Shown here piece after piece: positions 60,886 through 64,000 of a DNA stretch of 64,000 nucleotides. The notes under the pieces are model-generated. The model saw only the letters and a list, made by a program, of their open reading frames with translations, did not search any database and was not told the DNA's origin. How positions within the stretch are numbered: the first letter of the stretch is position 1; every line of letters starts with the position of its first letter. A program made the translations under genes and the position numbers. The stretch spans positions 7,467,501 through 7,531,500 of the forward strand of contig OX463809.1 in assembly GCA_949825045.1 (NCBI GenBank), in the 5' to 3' direction. The DNA is from Argyresthia goedartella. Lineage: Eukaryota; Arthropoda; Insecta; Lepidoptera; Argyresthiidae.

Positions 60886-63800
60886 CATTTTAAATATTCT
60901 ACAGTCACAGGATACTTGTTGTTTAGGGTTTTGTACACATCATCTGTATCATATGATTTGAGTAGCGCCCGAGAGACATTTGTGTAGTTCTAGGGCGGAA
61001 GACAGGGTCGCACGCGCGGCACACATGTTGCGTCGCTGCTGGTCGTTCAAACGAGCGAAACATTTATTTTCAGGCACATACATTGCTTCTGGCCCCACAC
61101 TAGGATACCCTAAGTCGTGGGAACCAGAAACCCAAGACCTGGGGAATTATTTATTTGTTCTTCCTCGCCAACCGGCAACCCGGGAGCTCTGGCTTGGGAG
61201 ACAGCTCCTCCAACCGCAACGGCACAGTGATAGACAGATACTGCAACAGCAACTGAGGAGGCGTTGAGGAAACCCACCTGTCTAGTGAAGTCGCGCACTT
61301 GCTGCACCTTCTCGGCGCACTGCGGCTGCGTGCGCAGCGCCTCGAGGAGGTTCTCCGCGAGCGAGCCGACGTGCTCGCCGGAGGAGACCTGCTCGAGCCG
61401 GTGCATGATCGGGATCACCTTCTCGCAGACCAGCATCTGTGACAGAACCAGTTCATACATATACACATTTATGTGCGGGCAAATACATTTCTTCTGGTCC
61501 CACAGTAGATACCCGCGCGTCGTGGGAACAGAAGCAGTGACGTCACAAACATACTACTAAAAACATAGAAGACCTGGGGATAAAGGCGAACCAAAGGTTG
61601 TGAGTTCCACCATGGTGTTAGCGTTTTTAAGGTTCCGTACCTTAACCTCTCAACACCCGAGGGTAGTTGAGACGGGTAGCGGTTTTGAGCCTTATGCCAT
61701 GGTAATAAAATTTAAAACCTATTACGAAAAATCGGCGTGATAACGCCGGTGGTATTCAAGAGGTTAAAAAGAAAAAACAGAACCATTATAGGATAATTCG
61801 TGTGACTGTCCTAGGTGTGTAAAACTAATTTTAAAGTTTCGAATTCTAAACCGATAAAGTTGAAGTTTGGTAGACTTATGTATTTGTGTGACCCAAACAC
61901 AAACGTGTTACGTAAGCAAATTCATTTTGAATTTGGGGGTGGCAACGTTGGGGGTAATTGAGAAAAAGCAAATATAAGTTTTTCAAACTGTCTCATATGG
62001 TATGTCTAATAAAATGGCTTTTGACAAGGATCTCAAATATTTTTTTTTGATAACATGAAATGCTTAGTAAAAAAAAAATAGGCAAAAAAGACCATTCCCC
62101 ATATCTCCGAAACTACTGAACCATATTTTTTATTGCGTAATATAGGTTTTTGCTTAAATATTACAGGAAAAATAATGAGAAATGTATGGTTTAAATAGGG
62201 GGGACTACAATTTCTTTCAATCTCACATGCAAGCTTACAAATGCACCTGGTTACTTAGCTGGAGTACAAAAGTTGCTGCACGAATAACATTGTAAGCAAC
62301 ATTTTGCTATCTAAACACACAGGAAAATTAAAGATGCTTAAGCCCCATACAAGAAACTTGAATAGCATTGTGCGGTGGTACGAAACCCTTCGTGCGCGAG
62401 TCCGACTCGCACTTGACCGTTTTTTTATCGTTTCTGATGGTGCTAAAGCTTTTTCTTACATGGGATTTTACGTTTTAACATTAAATTACGTTATTTGAAA
62501 TTTAGTAGACAGGGTTTTTGGCACGTATCATGATTTTGACACGTTTCATGAATTTTGACAGTTATCAAGACTTATATAGAAGTATTTATATTTTTCTCTA
62601 AATATTTTTTCGTCTTTCTCTAACCTGGGTGGGTTCATGGTCGGCAGCCAGTCCGGTGAGGAACCGCAGAATGTACTTGAGCAGCGGCCGGCTGATGAAC
62701 GTCTTCAACTCCTCGGAGTCCGTCACCACCAGCGTCGGCTTCACGCACGGCGCACGCTTCTGTAACAGTAACGTCACGTACATTCGTGAGACATTGAAGC
62801 AGATTAGAATATAGGGCCCTGTTCCCGCCTCAGTGATGTGACACGTTATCTGACAAGTAATCTATGGACGTGGCGTGGCATCACGCGACATGATGTATAC
62901 ATCATGTCGCGTGTAACACTCCTATACTATGTTTCTGTCACGTTACTTAGGTGGGCGCAGCGCCTAAAATCTATCGTCTGACAAGCCTGCAGCCTTATGG
63001 CGTAACTCTCTGAAGTTCATAGCGTGTGTCTATGGTTCATCTCATGCTCATACAATTTCATCGATTGCGGGGTATCACCGAAGGCTTCTAGGCTTCATTC
63101 AATGAGCTTGGGTTTGGCCTCCATTATGATGCTACTTGCGTGATGCCAATTTGACAGATGAAGCTGGTGCAAGGAGTCAAACGTAAAAGTCTATATGAAG
63201 TTCATAGCACAGACGACTTACGCCATAAGGCTGCTGGTCACATAATCCACAAACAAACATATCCACTCAACTGTTTTGGCCACAAAGGATTTAAACTTTA
63301 TTACCAAGCCAAGGTAAGGTTGAGTCGCGCGCTATTTTTTACGTCAAAACAGTTGGCCACGCTATTTTGACACAATTGTGGTAGGCTGAGAGATCATAGG
63401 CAAAGCAAACTTGGTAAAATGTATCGATTCATAATGTGGCCAACCTTGTTCGCTGCGCTCGCCCCTCGTCTTCACAGCTAACTCAGTGTCGCGCACATAA
63501 TTCTTCGTTCAATGAAGCTTCTTTATTCAACTCTCGTTGGCCATACATTCATGAAGTGATAAATATAGATACAAAAATTAGCAAGAATGGCTATTCTTGT
63601 CTACTCCTTCGTCTTTTAGTCTACGCTGAAAGCTAAGTAAGATACTCACCACAATATACTCCAAAGCATCACGGACCACTCCCAAACTGATCAGATAGTC
63701 CTTGAGCGTCCCGCCAATCGAGTTCTTCTCAATATTAGCGCAGAGCACACAGAACAGTTCCACCATGCGCGTCTCCTCCTCCGTCCATTGCTGAGCGTCG

Positions 63801-63939
63801 ACTGCGTCCAGGCGGTCGAAGTCTAGGACCGGCTTGAAGTGGTCCACCAGCATGGCCATCTTGAGATCGTTGCCGTAGACTAGAGCGGCTAGCACGCGGG
63901 TCAGGTGGCCGAGCGCTTCCGGGTTGTTGTTGCGGATGC
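44216..63939 (-). CDS. poe: UBR4 / purity of essence, giant E3 ubiquitin ligase (C-terminal 591 residues)
   Basis: A very large N-degron-pathway E3 ligase. Its C-terminus holds a hemiRING-type zinc finger with adjoining helical region that engages the E2. Eleven minus-strand exons (63650-63939, 62625-62759, 61278-61436, 52144-52326, 51473-51621, 50585-50714, 49779-49954, 48572-48712, 46814-47003, 45903-46104, proposed 44216-44238) join with consensus splice sites and no frame break. Landmarks typical of UBR4 are [67 protein letters not shown] and [13 protein letters not shown]. The gene continues beyond the window at its 5' end. A nested retroelement fills the 8.9-kb intron between exons 61278 and 52326, and an exon-derived tandem array fills part of the last intron. 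The exons are GC-rich and introns AT-rich. Confidence 0.95.
44760..45902 (-). repeat. Tandem array of copied UBR4 exon ends with splice donors
   Basis: Six units of exactly 99 bp run from about 45312 to 45902. Starts of the shared ccttgcagg are at 45312, 45411, 45510, 45609, 45708 and 45807, and the real exon end is at 45902, 95 bp further. On the minus strand each unit encodes a variant of the exon end ([15 protein letters not shown]) and the splice donor caag|gtgaga. Older, diverged copies lie at about 45105-45165 ([13 protein letters not shown], donor lost) and 44876-44945 ([16 protein letters not shown]). All six young units share changes not in the exon, so they were amplified from one diverged copy. 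Each also carries gcggccgc. Confidence 0.93.
45903..46104 (-). CDS. poe: UBR4 penultimate exon
   Basis: 202 nt, starting in phase 0 after acceptor caccctacag and ending in phase 1 at caag|gtgaga. It encodes [20 protein letters not shown], then [13 protein letters not shown] and ends with [25 protein letters not shown] sequence, matching the conserved UBR4 C-terminus. The array in the following intron is derived from the last ~70 nt of this exon. Confidence 0.93.
46105..46813. other. UBR4 intron with (GT)n
   Basis: Holds a GT microsatellite at about 46317-46340 and no gene. A tatcgatgctatcgac stretch near 46580 resembles paired DREF-type sites but is far from any promoter. Confidence 0.5.
46814..47003 (-). 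CDS. poe: UBR4 exon
   Basis: 190 nt. It encodes [19 protein letters not shown], then a Pro/Ala-rich stretch ([20 protein letters not shown]) and [18 protein letters not shown], ending at caag-type donor aag|gtgagt. The block matches the conserved helical region near the UBR4 C-terminus. GC-rich overlapping frames on the plus strand are shadows. Confidence 0.93.
47467..47609 (+). repeat. SINE family A, copy 4 (5'-truncated)
   Basis: Starts in the body (atctatataagtatgtgtat) and runs to tgtccaaggtattattatta. An extra ~28 bp with gcttactctttattaatctg interrupts the tttggggctag block, a small insertion or partial duplication. Confidence 0.8.
47610..48571. other. UBR4 intron, no gene
   Basis: AT-rich intron. 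About 48040-48300 has protein-like runs on the minus strand ([13 protein letters not shown] region) that could be a transposase remnant, but nothing diagnostic. Confidence 0.4.
48572..48712 (-). CDS. poe: UBR4 exon
   Basis: 141 nt from acceptor tctgccgcag| to donor ctaa|gtgagt. It encodes [20 protein letters not shown], then [20 protein letters not shown] and LLYPHAK. The Ala content is higher than in vertebrate UBR4, but the segment aligns in order. Confidence 0.9.
48880..49290 (+). pseudogene. Tc1-like transposase fragment in UBR4 intron
   Basis: A remnant of a Tc1/mariner transposase C-terminus, antisense to UBR4. One frame gives [12 protein letters not shown] (decayed second catalytic Asp region). 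The next gives [20 protein letters not shown], the Pro-Asp-Leu-Asn-Pro-Ile-Glu box, and ends at a stop at 49281-49283. The N-terminal DNA-binding part is missing and there is a frame change between the blocks. Confidence 0.8.
49779..49954 (-). CDS. poe: UBR4 exon
   Basis: 176 nt, phase 0 start after acceptor tttggtcag|. It encodes [38 protein letters not shown] and [20 protein letters not shown], a close match in order to the UBR4 segment with the Asp-Thr-Gly-Gly-Gly-Gly loop. Confidence 0.95.
50585..50714 (-). CDS. poe: UBR4 exon
   Basis: 130 nt. It encodes [40 protein letters not shown] and YLQ, one of the most conserved UBR4 stretches. The donor is ctgcag|gtaatg. Confidence 0.97.
50841..51472. 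other. UBR4 intron, no gene
   Basis: Contains a GC-rich block near 51190-51330 with antisense-looking short frames, but no conserved domain or matching splice sites. Confidence 0.45.
51473..51621 (-). CDS. poe: UBR4 exon, zinc-module second half
   Basis: 149 nt. It encodes [40 protein letters not shown] and [10 protein letters not shown]. The His and Cys of VVHVECH continue the zinc-binding module begun in the previous exon. Confidence 0.95.
52144..52326 (-). CDS. poe: UBR4 exon, hemiRING cysteines
   Basis: 61 codons, phase 0. It encodes [20 protein letters not shown], then [16 protein letters not shown] at the end. The CCxxC-type cluster is the first part of the UBR4 zinc finger. The upstream intron (52327-61277) is expanded by a nested retroelement. 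Confidence 0.97.
52450..52660 (+). repeat. SINE family A, copy 5, left part (split by BEL/Pao)
   Basis: The head (cgacccgaatggcaggtac, then gggtcccgggttcgag) and body run to tttggggctagatc followed by atgtg, where the BEL/Pao LTR begins. The rest continues at 60682. Confidence 0.88.
52661..52882 (+). repeat. BEL/Pao 5' LTR
   Basis: 222 bp from tgtgcacgacgcacctattt to caaccagctaca. It differs from the split 3' LTR by about three substitutions and one T-run length change. Confidence 0.92.
52909..53919 (+). CDS. BEL/Pao gag, first part (frameshifted at the end)
   Basis: The structural capsid-type protein of the retrotransposon. The start is the first Met after the LTR ([13 protein letters not shown]). 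About residues 65-125 form an Arg/Glu/Ala-rich coiled coil ([18 protein letters not shown]), followed by a Pao-type gag segment with [20 protein letters not shown] frame change near 53880 makes this frame end at 53919 while gag continues in the frame starting 53871. Confidence 0.85.
   Translation: MVQTRSTAKAMNMGNENGEGKIVASRKSEQPPAPDVSHAASASAPTAPSRPVSTASSRSSATVVARRLAAEAQHARRLADLETQEMRRLAELEAQQVSRLVALERETAELEHRAELTAIEADASHHSSRSSRTDIEKWFSKSKISNPELNKRNVFRLPDPKMSVVPLTEAATALQTRRAAPNAAAAPSDGAEVPHLIKSLEGLFDKVNKGNSPAFNILPRFDGKSHLDWLNLKKCFENTQASYSAVNNLARLNAALTGAAREAVAALLVSAREPGVVLRALDTRYGRPELVVAHEVAAVRALPRVNGEGKDFAIFASRVRNCVESVYCAPYCEPNG
53871..54362 (+). pseudogene. BEL/Pao gag, C-terminal zinc-knuckle part
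   Basis: Continues gag after the frameshift: [20 protein letters not shown], then two Cys/His clusters ([13 protein letters not shown] and [15 protein letters not shown]) typical of the nucleocapsid end of BEL gag. It ends at an in-frame stop (54360-54362), with clear family sequence continuing in the same frame beyond it. Confidence 0.85.
54363..54821 (+). pseudogene. BEL/Pao protease region
   Basis: After a low-complexity Ala/Pro stretch it encodes an aspartic protease with [20 protein letters not shown] (active-site Asp-Asp-Gly-Ala). It is bounded by in-frame stops at 54360-54362 and 54819-54821, so polyprotein continuity is lost on both sides. Confidence 0.82.
54822..56588 (+). pseudogene. 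BEL/Pao reverse transcriptase, 588-codon open stretch
   Basis: The longest open piece of pol. Reverse transcriptase motifs: [35 protein letters not shown] (first catalytic Asp), [16 protein letters not shown], and [14 protein letters not shown] (catalytic YMDD). A connection domain follows ([18 protein letters not shown]), then the beginning of RNase H ([18 protein letters not shown]). A stop at 56586-56588 cuts RNase H. Catalytic residues are intact. Confidence 0.9.
56589..57471 (+). pseudogene. BEL/Pao RNase H remainder and pre-integrase linker
   Basis: In frame with the reverse transcriptase, [16 protein letters not shown] and [18 protein letters not shown] continue RNase H to a stop at 56934-56936. 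Then other frames (56981-57295 and 57292-57471) give [16 protein letters not shown] and [20 protein letters not shown] up to DGRHPAV, the linker preceding the integrase finger. At least two frame changes lie in 56937-57295. Confidence 0.82.
57472..57686 (-). mobile_element. ~215-bp fragment inserted in BEL/Pao integrase
   Basis: It starts with a (gaaa)n run and gacatttattacacacaaaa, which on the minus strand is an AATAAA followed by a (ctttc)n tail, like the 3' end of a non-LTR retrotransposon or SINE. It interrupts the integrase finger between DGRHPAV and [13 protein letters not shown]. No matching second copy is seen in the window, so the family is unknown. Confidence 0.7.
57687..58775 (+). 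pseudogene. BEL/Pao integrase
   Basis: The open frame from the insertion point to the terminal stop. The zinc finger is seen as [14 protein letters not shown] and [10 protein letters not shown]. The catalytic core has [30 protein letters not shown] and [15 protein letters not shown] (Asp-Asp-Glu). A chromatin/C-terminal domain follows, ending [11 protein letters not shown]. The catalytic triad is intact, but the N-terminus is separated by the inserted fragment. Confidence 0.9.
58777..58791 (+). promoter_or_regulatory. BEL/Pao polypurine tract
   Basis: agaaaaggggaggaa directly abuts the 3' LTR TGTGC, the expected plus-strand primer site. Confidence 0.85.
58792..58809 (+). repeat. BEL/Pao 3' LTR, left 18 bp
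   Basis: tgtgcacgacgcacctat, identical to the start of the 5' LTR, then interrupted by the non-LTR insertion. Confidence 0.9.
58810..60475 (+). mobile_element. 5'-truncated Jockey-like non-LTR retrotransposon inside the BEL 3' LTR
   Basis: It begins mid-protein at [18 protein letters not shown] and keeps one open frame to the stop at 60148-60150. Reverse transcriptase motifs: [46 protein letters not shown] (catalytic YADD intact), then [17 protein letters not shown] and the thumb. The 3' part has a CA microsatellite and ends in (aaat)n, the target-primed tail. The start inside the reverse transcriptase means endonuclease and first reading frame are missing, so it is dead on arrival. Confidence 0.92.
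60476..60681 (+). repeat. BEL/Pao 3' LTR, right part
   Basis: Resumes at tttggaaaccttttcttc and ends caaccagctaca. It is followed by the target duplication atgtg. Confidence 0.92.
60682..60722 (+). repeat. SINE family A, copy 5, right part
   Basis: Target duplication atgtg, then tgtaaatagtgtccaaggt and the ATT tail, completing the SINE begun at 52450. Confidence 0.88.
60723..61075. other. UBR4 intron with (ATT)n
   Basis: ATT microsatellite at about 60852-60883. No gene seen. Confidence 0.5.
61076..61241 (-). repeat. SINE family B, copy 3
   Basis: Contains cattgcttctggccccacac, then tcgtgggaaccagaaaccca, then ccaaccggcaacccgggagc and caaccgcaacggcacagtg. It ends ~35 bp before the UBR4 splice donor at 61277. 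Confidence 0.7.
61278..61436 (-). CDS. poe: UBR4 exon
   Basis: 53 codons, phase 0. It encodes [40 protein letters not shown] and [13 protein letters not shown]. Highly conserved in UBR4. Confidence 0.97.
61482..61600 (-). repeat. SINE family B, partial copy 4
   Basis: tacatttcttctggtcccac, then cgtcgtgggaacagaagcag and gacctggggataaagg. It lacks the tRNA-like head. Confidence 0.6.
61601..62624. other. UBR4 intron containing repeat E (62040-62430, minus)
   Basis: About 62040-62430 is a reverse copy of repeat E (atgcacctggttacttagct, then gcgcgagtccgactcgcact and accgtttttttatcg). The rest has no gene. Confidence 0.6.
62625..62759 (-). CDS. poe: UBR4 exon
   Basis: 45 codons, phase 0. It encodes [40 protein letters not shown] and HEPTQ. 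The acceptor is tactgttacag| and the donor acccag|gttaga. Confidence 0.95.
62882..62913. repeat. Perfect 32-bp palindrome in UBR4 intron
   Basis: cacgcgacatgatgta is followed immediately by its exact reverse complement, with no spacer. Confidence 0.97.
62914..63649. other. UBR4 intron, no gene
   Basis: Includes a repeat D scrap at about 63450-63490 (cgctgcgctcgcccctcgtc) and otherwise unremarkable sequence. The plus-strand frames at 63158 and 63436 have no domain. Confidence 0.45.
63650..63939 (-). CDS. poe: UBR4 exon, most 5' in window
   Basis: 290 nt, starting with two bases of a split codon after acceptor tcatccacag| and ending in phase 0 at attgtg|gtgagt. It encodes [40 protein letters not shown] and [10 protein letters not shown]. 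The gene continues beyond the window end. Confidence 0.93.
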
Positions 63940-64000
63940 CTGTGGATGAGTGCGGGTTTAGTCAACTGGATATACGTGGTCACAACTATGCCTCTGCCAC

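Overview
The window looks like insect nuclear DNA, most probably from a moth or butterfly. The reasons are: split genes with insect-type exons and AT-rich introns; several tRNA-derived SINE families; foldback MITEs, BEL/Pao and errantivirus-like retroelements; and a short interstitial run of the insect telomere motif TTAGG. No bacterial or organellar signature is present. Family names come from motif recognition by eye; no database was searched.

Two host genes can be supported. (1) A plus-strand water-channel aquaporin of the insect Drip/Prip type is carried by five exons from 15046 to 23130. They encode 179 residues with both NPA boxes and a stop codon. The N-terminal exon or exons (first two membrane helices) were not found in the 15 kb upstream. 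(2) A minus-strand UBR4 / purity-of-essence giant ubiquitin ligase runs from 63939 down to about 44216. Eleven consecutive exons encode the last ~591 residues, including the hemiRING-type zinc module. The two genes converge on a transposon-filled interval of about 20 kb (24.5-43.9 kb).

Layout: 1-15 kb is upstream or intronic sequence with SINEs, foldback elements and a large minisatellite. 15-24.5 kb is the aquaporin gene, with MITEs in its introns and a hairpin-forming tandem repeat in its 3' UTR. 25-40 kb holds SINEs, a relic of an intron-containing transposase, a decayed errantivirus-like element, and two decayed non-LTR retrotransposons on the minus strand. 40.1-42.1 kb is an IS630/Tc1/mariner element with an intact DD37E transposase and matching terminal inverted repeats. 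42.2-43.6 kb is a composite foldback made of MITE copies. 44-64 kb is UBR4, whose introns hold a Tc1 fragment, SINEs and a nested set of insertions. In that set a SINE is split by a BEL/Pao element (TG...CA LTRs, 5-bp target duplication), which itself carries a truncated non-LTR element in its 3' LTR and a ~215-bp fragment in its integrase.

The most unusual structure is in the last UBR4 intron. The 3' end of the penultimate exon, with its 5' splice site, has been copied into a 99-bp tandem array: six near-identical copies plus older diverged ones. This places six consensus decoy splice donors directly downstream of the real one. Because the period is exactly 33 codons, the array stays open in several frames.
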